Positions 1 to 11,975 of a stretch of 64,000 nucleotides of DNA are shown here, piece by piece. Made by a program: the position numbers and the translations under genes. The notes under the pieces were generated by a model. The model made no database searches. It was given only the letters and a program-made list of their open reading frames with translations, and had not been told where the DNA came from. This DNA is from Pilasporangium apinafurcum (taxonomy: Eukaryota > Oomycota > Peronosporomycetes > Pythiales > Pythiaceae). The DNA is taken from positions 186,001 to 250,000 of the forward strand of contig BCKE01000022.1 in NCBI GenBank assembly GCA_001600495.1. Direction: 5' to 3'. Position 1 is the stretch's first letter, and every line of letters starts with the position of its first letter.

Positions 1-36
1 TGATAAATGTGTTTTTATATTTTGCTGTTGGTGTAG

Positions 37-492
37 ATGAATGGACTTCTATGTGGCTACGGTTCTTATGTGTTCTTCTTCATATTGTATGAGGAATATC
101 TACTTCTTCTGGACGAGAAATTCATCCACGAAGAAACAAATCAGGTTATTCAAGGCGATCAAGCTGTCATTCTCCGCTATCTCCTCCACGCAGAAGCCGT
201 CAATGCCGCGCTATTTTTGCTTTGTTCACTCATGGGAGTCGCCGTGATCTGCTTCTTTTTCTTCCACTGCTACCTTGTGGCGATTAACTGCACCACAAAC
301 GAGTTCTTTAAATGGCGATCGCATCGAAGTCAACAATTGGAGGAAAAGCAAACAGAAGAAATGGAGATGCATCATTTGTATGGACTTGGCTCCATTCGTG
401 CTAACGTACTCGAAATCTGGAGGCCTCGTTATTTGGCAAAAGTGCAAAACGTAGCGAACCAAAGGCAAAAACAGAGGCGTCAGGAAGAATAA
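37..492 (+). CDS. DHHC palmitoyltransferase, C-terminal exon (partial)
   Basis: This is the last exon of a gene that begins outside the window. An intron acceptor (gtgtag) ends at position 36 and the frame runs 151 codons to a stop at 490-492. The peptide has one clear membrane helix (residues about 55-78, AALFLLCSLMGVAVICFFFF) followed by NCTTNEFFKW. That is the TTxE motif found just after the fourth transmembrane segment of DHHC protein S-acyltransferases. The rest is a charged cytoplasmic tail rich in Gln and Arg. The DHHC zinc-binding core itself lies upstream and is not visible, so the family call rests on the TTxE motif and the topology. Members transfer palmitate to cysteines of membrane-associated proteins at the ER, Golgi or plasma membrane. 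Confidence 0.6.
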   Translation: MNGLLCGYGSYVFFFILYEEYLLLLDEKFIHEETNQVIQGDQAVILRYLLHAEAVNAALFLLCSLMGVAVICFFFFHCYLVAINCTTNEFFKWRSHRSQQLEEKQTEEMEMHHLYGLGSIRANVLEIWRPRYLAKVQNVANQRQKQRRQEE

Positions 493-674
493 GTTGACCA
501 CTTTAGTGACTTCAAAGATGTCTAAGCGAAACGGATCGCGTTGAGATGTTGAGATGGAACTGAAAGCGGTTATTGCGTGTCAAGTGGCTTAATTTGGATC
601 AATATGCTTGCAATTTTGAATTGGAGGCAACAATTATAAAAACAACGAAGAAAAAAACAGATAGAGTTGAAGTG

Positions 675-2807
675 ATGGCGTCTGCGTTGATGGCTTTCGT
701 GCAAGGTTTGGACCAAGCAGAGAAGGATATAGAGAAAGATCAAAAGAAAGAGAATAGCGTTAATGAAGTGGATGATGATGATGATCTGTTTGAGAGTGAC
801 AATGAAGAACCAGCAACTGAAGAACAAACAACAAACACCAAGAAGATGACGTTAATGGATGTTGCCAAAAGTGAACAACAATCTGCGCCAACTTCTTCTC
901 CATCCAAGCCAGAGTCACTAACGCTCTTGCAGGTCGCGAAGCAGGAACTACAGCACCATCAACAGAATACGAAAGTTACACTATCAATGCTGGCAGCTCA
1001 AGTGAACGAAGAAGATGGCGCTGTTCAACAACAACGCGCTGCACAAATTCAAAGTAAATTAGCTGTCACTAGCGCAGCCGTGAAAGCAGAGAAGCAACAG
1101 GAACAAACTACTCAAGTGATGAAGGGATTAACTGAAGCAGTTGCGGAAGATCAAGCATACCAAGGAGACAAATTTGAAGTGGAAGAAGCTGCCATTGCTC
1201 AAGGAGCCAATGCATTAGTAAAAACCATCGCCAACTCAAAGAACAAACCAAATGGACTTGCACTGTCGGTGGATCGTCATGTATTGAAGCAGCGACAATC
1301 ACAGCATGGTCTGCAATCGAAATCGACCAGCAAAGCGCAGACGTTGAAAGACAAGCTTAGTGTGTTTCAATGTAATCAGCTGACAGTCACACAAAAGCGG
1401 CTGTTTCTTGCAACTTTGGTTGGTGAACCACCTGGCATGGAGAAGAAGAAATATTGCAACATGGTATGGCTCCTTGTAGAGAATAGAGCTGCTCAATGTA
1501 TCCAAAATTCACAACAGGCATCGATACTAAACGTGTTTCTATTGTTGTAGGCTGCTATTGAAGAACTGGCAAAGGACAAAGCGAAATTACATCGACAGAA
1601 ATACCCATCTAGGAAAAAACAAGAGTATGCGCGGTTAGATGACAACCGGCATTGCCGCTTCCGACCACGGCTTGTCACAGGTGGACAATCGGGAGAACGA
1701 AAATCCAATAGTAATAACGATTCCGATGACGACAACAATAGCGGTAGTGCCAATCAGCGTAGTGAAGATTTTGTTCGGCGCATGGAAGCAGCCGAACGTG
1801 CGCGTTTGGAGCAATTGCGGCGTACAAGAGAAGAGAAAGCGTATCTAGCTCGAGTGGACAAGAAGGTAAACACACATTTTGATTTGGCTAGCAATTGGGA
1901 TTGGATTGATGGATGTGTGAATGAATGTAAAAAGGAATGTCCGGCATGTGGGAATCCGCAATCGTATTCCGAACTGACGCAAAAGCGCAAGAAATGTCCG
2001 AATTGCGGCATTACCTACAAGAATCGTATCGCTTGGGTGAGTTCGAACTGATTAACACAATTGTACTTTCGAGTGCTTCTTACTAATGCTTATTGACAGA
2101 GTACAGTCGCTGACGAGTTCCTTGATCGCATGGCGAGTTTCCTGCAAGCGCGACGTGATTGGCGACAGCAGCAAGTGCAAGAACAGGAGCAGAACGACAA
2201 GAAACAGCATCAATGTCATCGACGTCTACCTAAGACATGGGCAGAAGTGCAAGATGAGTTCCTTGGCCGCGTACAAATGGATTTGATGAATCGCGAGCTG
2301 TCAAAGGAGGCGATTTGGAAAGAACTGCAGCAGGAATGCTCGTTTGTACCAGTTATCACAAGAAAAGCAAAACAGGTAAAGTATAAAATTGCCAAGTGTT
2401 CATTTACTCGATGGATTAATCACCTCGCATGTGTGGTTTGTTCATTCGTAGTTGGGTATAGAGGACTTTGATAAACGGATGCAACGAGACCTCGAGCAGC
2501 GAAGACTTCGTGAACAGCAGGTAAAGCCAGATATTCATCCGGTGACTAATTTCTCTCATACTCATTTGATGCGCCTTGACTGCCCTGCCCATAGTACAAA
2601 TATTTGGCTCGTGCTATCACCAGAGAAGAAACTGCAGCAAAGCTTAGAAATCCTATCTACAACAACAAGCGAACAAAGCCTCAACCGTTTTCCGCTGCTT
2701 TCCAAGAGCGATTGCGTGCAGACCTCGACAAACGACAAGAACGTCAAAGACAACAAAAAGATCTGCCATCTCTTTCTCGCTTTACTGCTTGGACAAAAGC
2801 TTCGTAA
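675..2807 (+). CDS. Zinc-ribbon coiled-coil protein of unknown function, five exons
   Basis: I do not recognise this protein. Exons by frame and splice sites are 675-1463, 1551-2036, 2100-2375, 2452-2520 and 2595-2807, giving about 610 aa. I take ATG 675 (MASALMAFVQ) as the start because the open frame upstream of it begins only with TTG. The N-terminal half is acidic and Gln/Glu-rich and looks disordered. The middle carries a CxxC...CxxC zinc ribbon (CPACGNPQSYSEL, then KKCPNCGITY, encoded around 1935-2010). The C-terminal third has repeated F/L-x-x-R-M-x-x-D/F-L-x-x-R blocks of charged helix, for example DEFLDRMASFLQAR and DFDKRMQRDLEQRR. Repeated charged helical blocks suggest a structural or cytoskeletal role, but that is inference. 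All introns are GT-AG and 63-87 nt long. Confidence 0.75.
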
Positions 2808-2991
2808 TAACAAACAATCAATATACTAAACGTGCGCAAATACCGTTTTATATATTCATTCTGGGCTATTTGCTTTTTCGCTTATTCTTCTCACTCATGC
2901 TAGCATTTTAAAAAATTTCAGGAGGCGAAGGATATTACTGGGATAATAGAGGACACAATTTTGAAGCAAAATTTTTCTCTTCAGCTAAATG

Positions 2992-4701
2992 TTAACTACA
3001 GGACGAGCTCGGTGTGCGGGTTTGTGTGCTATTCCAACTGTCACAACGCACGACCGACGAGTTCGAGCGTCGCAGTTCGTCGCGTATCAGCACTAGATCG
3101 TGACTGGCGCGTTCTAACCGCGAGTCCAACTGCAGCGTCAAGGTCACTGCTTCGCGGGCTGTTTCTTCTGCTTCTTCGCGCGCTTCAATCGCTGCGCTGA
3201 TCAAGGTCTTTGCTTCCTCAAGTTGTGTATCCTGAACAGTCATATGCTTTCGTAGCATCACAATCATCTCCACCAGTTCGTTCTGTGAAGCGTCCAACAA
3301 ATTTTCGGTCAAGTACGGATCATTGAGCGCTTTCAATGATTCCGTGGCTGCTTGGATATCCATCTCCTGCTGTTTGCTGTTGCAATTGTTCTGTTTTGCG
3401 TGCATCACCTCCGTGTTGCGGATAAACTCACGAAACTGCTCCATCTCGCGTTTCTGTTGTTCTTCCTGCTGCTTCACAAGTTCAAGCCTTCGTTTTGTGC
3501 GTCTCGGATGAAAAATCTTCTCCAATGGTTTGCCTTTTCCCTGACTGTCACGATAACTACTGCTACTCGAGAACCGCGAGACCGACGTCGATGCGCGATT
3601 GCTGCCACTCACATCCATTTCCGAGATACGACGTTGGATCTCACGCTCGCATTCGAGATCCTTGGCTTGTTTGTACATGGCGATTTTCTTTTCCATGGCC
3701 TCGACTACTTTCTTCGTGCGGTTCTGGACCTCACGCTCGATCGTTTCTTCCATGTGCGCTTGTTTGGTTGCCTGTTCGGCACAGAGCTCCTCCAATTGCC
3801 GCAGTCGGAACTGGAACTTGCGATATTCGTCGGCGCCCAACGTGACGATTCCGCCAGGCACATCAAGACTGCTGGTGCGTGCAAAGTCAGAATCAGACTC
3901 ATAATCGTTTTCGGAATCGTCGTCTTCCATGGCCAGCACCATTTGCTGGAAGGCACGGCGTGTTTGCATCGCAGCGACATTGGCTTCAGTCATCCGTACA
4001 TCCGACATCCGTGCGGACGAGACGGAAGATGCAGCAGACGCTACGGAATCCGACCGTTGTGGGGTTGTTGTGGACGGTGCATCCATTGTAGCTACTGCAG
4101 CAGCAGTAGGTTTAGAGGTATACTGTGAATTGGTGCTTTCAACAGTGGCTGAACTGTCCGATATCCGTGCGTCCATATTATTTGACATGCTGGACATGCG
4201 CCCAGGATCGGAGGAATACCGCCCATCGCTCATACTGGAGCGCGTTGTGGCTGTGCTGCGGAAGGATTCCACAGGTGTGTGATTCTGCCGGTTCTTGTAC
4301 GTCATTGAACATCGTAACTGACGGTAATCTGCGAGCGTGCTATTGCGCATGCTCCGTTGGGAACTAGAGGACGCTGATGTAGTGCTGCTATCACTAACTC
4401 GACTACTATTACCCAAACGACTGCTTGTGAGCATATGCGGACGTTCGACGGAATCGCGTGCTTCGTCCGAGTCGGAATCCCCTGCGGCCAGAGTGGTGCT
4501 GCGCAGGGACGAACTGGACGACGACCCCGACGATCGCGCGGTCACCACAGAGGACAGCGAAGTAGACGGCGCGGCGGCGGTTTTCTTTCTGTGTGCTGAT
4601 TCTGTGGACACCGACGAAAGCGACTGTGGACGGTCTTTCTTCCGAAAACTAAAACGATGCTTGTGTTCGCGGTCCGACGATGATTTGCGAAATAATGGCA
4701 T
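2992..4701 (-). CDS. Ser-rich coiled-coil protein of unknown function
   Basis: Single open frame of about 569 aa from ATG 4701 (MPLFRKSSSD). The frame is open a few codons further up, with a GTG at 4710 next to a possible acceptor, so a short upstream exon cannot be excluded. The first 280 residues are basic and then very Ser/Thr-rich, likely disordered and phosphorylated. An acidic patch (MEDDDSENDYESDSDF) precedes a coiled coil containing EYRKFQFRLRQLEELCAEQ and the following heptads. A conserved-looking basic block (KIFHPRRTKRRLELVKQQEE) and a second long coiled coil (NELVEMIVMLRKHMTVQDTQ onward) fill the C-terminal half. The family is not recognised; the shape suggests a scaffold or cytoskeletal linker. 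It converges on the upstream zinc-ribbon gene, with 184 bp between the two stops. Confidence 0.7.
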   Translation of the reverse strand: MPLFRKSSSDREHKHRFSFRKKDRPQSLSSVSTESAHRKKTAAAPSTSLSSVVTARSSGSSSSSSLRSTTLAAGDSDSDEARDSVERPHMLTSSRLGNSSRVSDSSTTSASSSSQRSMRNSTLADYRQLRCSMTYKNRQNHTPVESFRSTATTRSSMSDGRYSSDPGRMSSMSNNMDARISDSSATVESTNSQYTSKPTAAAVATMDAPSTTTPQRSDSVASAASSVSSARMSDVRMTEANVAAMQTRRAFQQMVLAMEDDDSENDYESDSDFARTSSLDVPGGIVTLGADEYRKFQFRLRQLEELCAEQATKQAHMEETIEREVQNRTKKVVEAMEKKIAMYKQAKDLECEREIQRRISEMDVSGSNRASTSVSRFSSSSSYRDSQGKGKPLEKIFHPRRTKRRLELVKQQEEQQKREMEQFREFIRNTEVMHAKQNNCNSKQQEMDIQAATESLKALNDPYLTENLLDASQNELVEMIVMLRKHMTVQDTQLEEAKTLISAAIEAREEAEETAREAVTLTLQLDSRLERASHDLVLIRDELRRSNSSVVRCDSWNSTQTRTPSSSCS

Positions 4702-6075
4702 TCGATCCACAACCTACAGTCGATAACAAAGTTCAGCTATCGAGCTCATAGACACAGAACTTTACATACAAAGGACACTAGTCACACTACCTCAACAACA
4801 GCAGCGATGGTTAATTGGAAGCGCGCGCACTTCGCGGGGAAGAACGAAGTAATCGATCAACGAGAAGGAGGAGGAGAGTGGAGTGGTATACGCAACGGGC
4901 GATCGTGCTGTGTAATCGAGCGACCGATTGATACAATTGGATAGACCGCGCAAGGACTCTCTCTAGCCTTTGCACTCGCTGCTGTCTATTCGCTGGGCAT
5001 TCACTGACGTGAAAGCCGTAATGGGCCCACATGCACTGAAAGAATCGCAAGGGAGGGGCAGTTCTAAAATAGCATGGACTGCTTCGTGACATATATTAAC
5101 CAATAAAAATTTGATAAAAATCTATGGCCCAATCATATGCATATATTATAAAGTGATTAGGTAAAATGGCGTGAGTTAGGGACCGGTTTTTGCACGTATT
5201 TACCCTATCCTCGGGCACAATTGGCGCGCGGGTTTCGGCCTGTATCTTAAACCCACATTGATACTGTTGTATAAGCTGGTTTAAAGACACATAAACATAA
5301 AATATGGATCTGGTGTGAAACCAGCAGTTCATCTTTTCTGCCCCTCGACTGTTACTGGCTCGATTCAGACCTGGTTATCGCCGTTACCTTTCTGTTTTTT
5401 TGGACCGGTTTAACTCATTCTGGTATGATAATTAAATTCCTCCACTCTAAATTTACTTTGGCCCCTGCTCAATATTTTCGCTCATGTGAGAAGGCGGTGG
5501 GTGGATTCTTGGGTTGCTTCTTGCAATTGCTCTGCCGCAAGATTGAAAATTTAGTGTGTGTGGTGATTTTGCTGTTCTGTGCATCACAATCTCCAAAATG
5601 TCTTTTCTTTGCACAAAATTGACGCCACCACATCTGGCAACAATACCACAATTACTCGAATATGTTTACTGATTACTAGGAACTGGGGTAACTTAAACAA
5701 GATACTTGAGGAAATATACTCTTTCAAAAATAGGTGGTTGTAAATTGTGAGTTTTAGGTTATGTATTAGCGATTTAACCTTTCTATTTTTATGTATCTGG
5801 TTCGAGCTTGATTGCAATTGGACGTTCTGCTGGATACGTTCCACGATGGGATGGGGAGGTGTCACACCGTCTAGCATTAGGTCACTGTTGGACGTAACAG
5901 GTTTATTATCATTTTTGAAAGTGGGATTTTCACAATCACTCTGATACTGAATTTAGCCAAGTTACAACAGGTATTTATTATAACAGGCTGGAACTATTTT
6001 CGACATTCCGACACTTGCCTCTCACTTAGCAGCGTCATAATCTGGCTCACCATCCATTCATCTTCATTAACTCAT
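4702..6075. other. Intergenic, no convincing gene
   Basis: This 1.4-kb stretch separates the start of the Ser-rich gene from the end of the DH-PH-FYVE gene. Short ORFs (for example 4811-5092 minus) lack coding character and probably include the 5' UTR of the neighbour. Positions about 5100-5400 have a different texture (direct and inverted scraps such as accggttt at 5182 and 5404), and 5886-5975 has short TGTTG/CAACA-like ends. Either could be a decayed mobile element, but no protein remnant is readable. Confidence 0.5.
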
Positions 6076-9000
6076 TCAGCTGTCAATAGCTAATGACCCT
6101 GTAATATTCCCGCCTGTAGAATCGGCACAGCTATCACAAATGCGCGACGGCTTCTTGCTGGAACTATATGAAAGTGTCCATTTCCGCTTCGAGCAATTGC
6201 CGCATACTAATGACCCACATAACCGGCAATGGTGCCGTGGACGATAGACTGCAAAGCTATGGGTGCAGATCGTACAAACATTCGACACTTTATCAAACAT
6301 GAAAATCGGTGCTAGTGCGGCGTTGTTGAGGCTGCGACGTCGCATCTCAATCAATTGCGGCATTTCATGACCCGACGTGCAATGCACCAGCGCACGTAGC
6401 CATTCCTCGCGTTCGGCGAGCGATTGAGCTTCAAACCTGTAAATCTTCTTGGTTGCTTGAAACTATAGATCCATGACATGAGCACGCAAAATATGAGCGT
6501 CTCCATTGCACTTGCACCTATTTTGCCAACAAGTAAGAATGGCACACGTACATTCTCGGGGAGGATGGTGAGTTGAAAGTAGGCCTCATGTTTGAGTGGC
6601 GCAGCTTCGCAGAGGTCGATGCTGATGGATTCCTCAGGTTGTGCAGACTTGAACGTGGTCGCCAGTGTAATGTTTTGCAACGTTAAAGAGATCCAGAGCC
6701 GCCGTGGTCGCTTCATTTCGTCCGTCATGACGTTCAACCACCCATTTTTTATCACAAACGCACTCTCGAGCTCGTACTCGCTTGCCTGTTCTTCATCGTC
6801 CAAGAACAAGTCAGAACGGATGCTGGCGCGTCGCACGCACGTTGGACCGCGTAACGTGCGAGTAATGCACTCCTGAATGCTGGTTGTCCAGCTCACTTTC
6901 TCCTCTTCTGAGTCCGCCAACAAGATGAACGACTTGAGCGGTGAGTAGAAGCAGAACGCACTAGCAAATCAGACGATCATACCAAATGAAAAATTACCAC
7001 ATGTGCATAAAGAGACACCAAACCAGCTTCCCAGAAGACTTACTTGTGCGAGTTAGCGACCGTGTTGATAACTCCAGGCATGGATTCGGTATCGTTGGAG
7101 ACTTTGCATTCCCATAGATCAATGAGCCGAAATTTCTTCTTCTTAAGACCGCCGCCTAGTCCACCATAGATTACCGCTAGAGTACATCATCAATAACAGA
7201 CAAATTAGGATAGTCACACAATGAAAAAGAAACTCGTAAAGGACTGGCTTACCATCTTCCAGCAAGACAAAGTAATATTTCTGGACTTTACTGCGGCAGA
7301 CTTTCCGAAGAGTGCCTTCCTTCACAAACCATTTGCCACGCAAATCAATGCCGACCTTGGTTCCGATCTCTTCAATCTTGCGCGCATTCTCGCGGCGATC
7401 GCTAATATCCTGAATTTTGTAGGCAACCATGTTGATACTGCTGATCGCTGCTTGTAGCGGCATGTAATCGATGTGATCCGGATGAGTCCATTCCAATAGC
7501 TCCTGAAGCAGCATTTTATATCGAGGGATTCGCTCCATGGGCATGTTCAAGTACGTTCGTAAGCGATTCGCGCTCGCTTCTTCAGGCATTTCCTTTAAGA
7601 AACCCGCGAATTGAGGCGAGTCGATTGCATTCAGTGCAGATTCATGGCGACTAGCGTATGAGGTATACAGCTGAAACAACGGTGCATATGCGTTGAAGAT
7701 GGCTCCCTATATACAAAGAAAAACGATCAATTAAGTCCAATCTTCGCAATTTCACAAACGAAACCAATGTAACTTACCGCTCGGTGTATTCTTTCCGCCT
7801 CATCTTTGTGAGTACTGATTTCTTCTCGATGGCGCGATAAATGCTCGAGCAATTGCTGATTCAACGTGCAGATTTGGTCCACACTGGTAAAGAAGATGGC
7901 CATATCGGCATCCAGCACCAGGAGTTTTTGTAACTGGCTGGTTCCGTTCTTGGGTTTGGCATCGGGAGCAGTTAAAATCGATCCAGGGGTACCGCCAAAC
8001 TTCCGCACGGTGCGTACGTTCTGGATGCTACTACTGCTGAACGTTCGCTGGGCGAAAGAGCCACCGCTAGAAGCTGACGCGGTGAGCGCGTTGCCGGCAG
8101 ATCCGAAAGGGTGAAGAATGGATTTCTTATATCGACTTTGCCTCCTTCGAAACAGTTTCTGACCTTCTAACTGTCGAAGCAACAGCGGCTGCACGTAAAT
8201 CCGAATGCATTCACCCAAGCACGTTACATAACTTTCTTCGGATCGGATAATCTCTTTGAAGATCTGTGATCGACGATGCTCCGTCTTAGCTGAATCGTCC
8301 GAAAAAGAATCCCCTGCATCTGATGGGCGTCCAGAAAAAGAAGAAACACGAACGACGCTATGCTCGCGATCTATTGATAACGAAAACATACCCTCTGTGA
8401 TACGAGACCGTCGCAATTGATTTAATGCCTTGTCTGCAGAGCGTTGGATCATGTCTCTCCACTGGACTTCTTCTTCGTAGCTTGTTGCACACAAAATCCA
8501 CCCCGTACTGTCATTAATCTGTGAAGATGAAGCCGACTTGCTATTAAAGCTACTTTGCAAACTATTGTCACTCATCGGCGTATTCGCAGATTCTTGATTG
8601 CGAACCGAGTCTCGACTCCGCACAGCTTCACCAAATCGACTCACTGCTTGCTTTAACGGGGACAACTTCAACATGAGATTATTCGTGGAGCCTCCCGATT
8701 CCGAAGATGGGAACATTTCTGTTTCCATCATACCTAAGTCGTAGCCAGATGTTGAGATCTGGAAACAGTATCGATTCTTCTGCGTTCGACTGTCTGATCG
8801 ATGGATCACGATAGCACCTGCTAATTCTAAGCTGTCCGTACAAGTCTTCAGTCCATTGCCACTGACGGAAGCCAACGTATATTGCTTTAGTACACCCGCG
8901 CGAAGCTCATAGTAGTGCTCCGCCCATTTGTGATGTCGTTTTCGCCGCAAAACCCCTCGAAATTCGACTAACCTCCCTAGCCACCAAAACGCGATTTTCT

Positions 9001-10921
9001 TGACCAAGTCGAGCACTTTAAAGCATGGATTGCAAACACGCTCCTCACGTGCACTATCAGCAACAAAAAGAATTGATCGTTTACTGGAACAATTACCGCA
9101 CACTACAGCACCACATCGCCGGCAATGATGCCGTCGGAAATACAGCTTGAAGGCGCTACGACAAATTGTACAACATCCAGCAAACGCATCAGGTACCCAG
9201 AGTGCTGCTGCATCCGCAGGGCCCTCATCGGTAGTGTTCACTGTGTGCTGCTGTGCATCTTGGATGGCGGTGCCAATCGCATCAACCCATTGCGCTTGCT
9301 CTTCTGGGGTGGATGCAAATAAGATAAACGTTTTCTCGAGACTCGTGACTACAAATCCACAATCGCTGGACAGATTTCGCGCCTGAAACAAGGATTTGTA
9401 CGAAGGAGGTGCTTTCGACTTCACACCGACTGCCTTGGAGCTCAAGTAGACAATCCGGCGGATGCGGTAGCCGCCGGTAATAAGCACACCGCTGTAGAGC
9501 AAAAGATCGTTAAACAAATGAATCATCACCTCTTCTTGTCGCTTGGTCGACATTTTCATTAGTTTTCCGGATTTGATGAGCCGGCGATTCGATGTACACA
9601 ATGAAAGTTGCCCGACAAACTGTTTTTGTGTCTTTAATACGGTCTCGAGATTTTCTTGGTGACGCACGGTCTCGTTAATGAGTGAGGCAGCAAAACTCAC
9701 ACACACCACGGCCTCCTGTAGTTTGCCTTTGTCTGGATGACCATCGGGTGTGTATTTGTAGACTCGCTCCAGCAGCAACTTGTATCTTGGAATCCGTTGG
9801 ATGGGCATGATCAGCAAACTTTCAAAGTTCTTATCAAAATTACTCTTCTCTCGACATGCCTCCAGAAATGCCGTAAAGTCAAGACGAGGATCCTGTCGAT
9901 AGCCATTCAAAAGCTGTGCGACTTCCTCATAGTCCTTGGCATACCCCGCATATAATTTAAATAACGGTCCATACCGACAAAAAACGGCACCAATGCCTTC
10001 TTTTGGTGCAACAGGACTCTTGCTGTTATTCCCACTACTCGAATTCTTAGCTTTTCCATTGCTCCAATTTCTTTCCGCCATGATCTGCAAGAGATCATTG
10101 AGCAACTTGGAATTGAGCATCACTAAATTGCGAAGATTGTTGAAGAACACGGCGATTTGTGCATCTTCCATAATCGGCCGCATCTGATCGGTTGGCTTCT
10201 TCTCGAGTAGCGGCACAATGTAGTAATCATGGAGCGTGCGAATGGCTTTCACATAGTTCTTCTCAGTCTCACAGATCTCCAGAATGACGTTCTTCCGTAT
10301 CTGGTCGTTCTTTTGTTGCGCATCATCTTGCTCATGCTCCTGCTGATTGTTTTCCTCGTCGACATGAACGTCATCATCATCATCTTCAGGGACGTGTTCT
10401 TCTGGCACATGCAGCTCTAACTGGAATGATTTTCTTGAGGGTTTCTTTTCCAGGTCTTGTGGGTCAAACAGAATGATCCCTGGTCGCAAGATTTCTCCTA
10501 TCGGCGGCATTTTCTTCTGTTCCAGCTCGTCTTCTACTTGGTTCAGCGCTAAACTAAGTTCTCGCATCGAGCGGCTCTCGCGGGTCATCAATACAAATTC
10601 CTTCGACGAGCTACAGAGACAGCAAACATGATATCAACGGTTAGTACAACGTGTGCATCGACAGAAAATGTCTATAGAACATATGTGTGCGTATGACTCT
10701 TGCACTGGCATGTAGAGGCAAAGTCAAACCGAAAAGAAACGTGAACGAAACCGCACACAAATTCGCTTTCCCGCAGTGTTGCACACGTTTGATTCGGTTC
10801 TAATTACGCATTACATATATAGACATACACTAGACATTGATTTTGCCGTGCTGAGAGCATACCTTATTGCTGTGGATGCCCGTGTTTCATCCTGCTTGTT
10901 CGCGTGCGGAGACGCTTTCAT
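6076..10921 (-). CDS. Giant RhoGEF protein with duplicated DH-PH-FYVE modules
   Basis: Six exons read in frame: 10921-10863, 10610-7778, 7706-7253, 7176-7044, 6960-6552 and 6462-6076, together exactly 1,425 codons. Domain order: acidic N-terminus; DH domain 1 (NVILEICETEKNYVKAIRTL, about residues 125-330); PH 1 (RLIKSGKLMKMSTKR); FYVE 1 (CCTICRSAF, RRHHCRRCGAVVCGNC); PH 2 (GVLRRKRHHKWAEHYYEL); DH 2 (IFKEIIRSEESYVTCLGE, continued over the intron by AGAIFNAYAPLFQLYTSYA); PH 3 (GTLRKVCRSKVQKYYFVLLE); PH 4 (NGWLNVMTDEMKRPRRLWI); FYVE 2 (VCTICTHSF, RPRHHCRLCGSLVCGNCS). DH domains load GTP on Rho-family GTPases; FYVE zinc fingers bind PI3P on endosomes. Both FYVE fingers keep R(R/P)HHCR and the cysteine pairs. 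The first coding exon (19 codons) is inferred from an ATG, a 252-nt intron and preserved frame, and is the least certain part. Confidence 0.88.
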
Positions 10922-11975
10922 GAGCGCACTTGAAGAAGCGACAAGTCGCCAGCAGAATCGTCAGGTCGAATGGTAGAATGAAGTAAATGCTACTGTCGCC
11001 ACACTATGTGATCGAAAAAAAAGATCGAAGCTAATGTTGTCGTTGTTGGTTAGAGTGAGCAGTGCTTCGACGTCGTTGTTCTTCCAGCACCGAGACGTTC
11101 TTTCTATCGATTTTCTCTCCATCTTCCTCGCGGCTTCCGCGCATCGGAACAGAAGCGGGAGTTGCCAAAGAGCTACGCGTAAATGGCAAAATATGATTTT
11201 TCTACAGGTTATTTAATATAAGGTTATTATTGTACTAATATTATGTAATTTAACAATCAATTTAAAAAGGATATTATTATATAAGAGATGGCTTCAAAAA
11301 CCTTTCGCAGTTGATCTGAACCGAGAGAGGCGACGTCCTCAGTAAACCATGAACGCGACTGGATTAGGAGGGATGATTTATCGAAAGGAGCTGCAGACAG
11401 CATCTTGAAAGTGTCGAAGCTTTACTGAAATCAAAACCCAAATGCTAGTTGTCTGCTCTAAAGAATGGATGGTTACGAGTCATAATCTGTAGTATCTGTA
11501 GATGGCATGCAACGACACGAAAACAGCTTTGGGGTCTCACCACCATCTTGCACGCGTACATGTCGACCAGAAAAGATCCAAGCGAGCAGAAATGGCAGCC
11601 ATTATGTTATCACATACAGTGGCCGTTCGTCCTGCACAGTCACATGAATGGAAAGAACAGTATAGGAGCATTCATATATCTACCATATTGAGAACGGACT
11701 GGTGGCGAATTTTTTTTCTTTCATACATCTTTGTCTTATTTGCATTCACGTGACCCCAAAATCACTCGGTGTCCTGCAAAAGGACGCGTGAGAATAATGA
11801 GAAAGAAGCAAGGAACAAATTCGATGGGAAAACTAAGAAAGAGGAGTCACATCCTCGCTTCACCCCTGTCGGCACACACTGTTGCTTGTTTAATTTTCTT
11901 ACCGATCCAACGTGACATTTTTTTCCTGGCTGCTTATTCGGCTCGTTGGTTTCGGGTCCAGGAGCGCTATCCTCG
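10922..11975. other. Intergenic, AT-rich in part, no gene seen
   Basis: The region lies between the start of the DH-PH-FYVE gene and the end of the ribophorin II gene. Positions about 11205-11285 are strongly AT-rich. Overlapping short plus-strand ORFs between 11449 and 12018 have no recognisable motif, no splice-linked partners and no family resemblance. Nothing else is supported. Confidence 0.5.

Noticed and set aside
4811-5092. 93-codon minus ORF upstream of the Ser-rich gene
   Set aside because: Arg/Ser/Leu-rich without motif; most likely leader or promoter sequence of the neighbour.
5886-5975. TGTTGGACGTAACA ... GTTACAACA ends resembling a short LTR-type repeat
   Set aside because: Only about 90 bp, no second copy, no internal protein remnant and no target-site duplication; too little to call an element.
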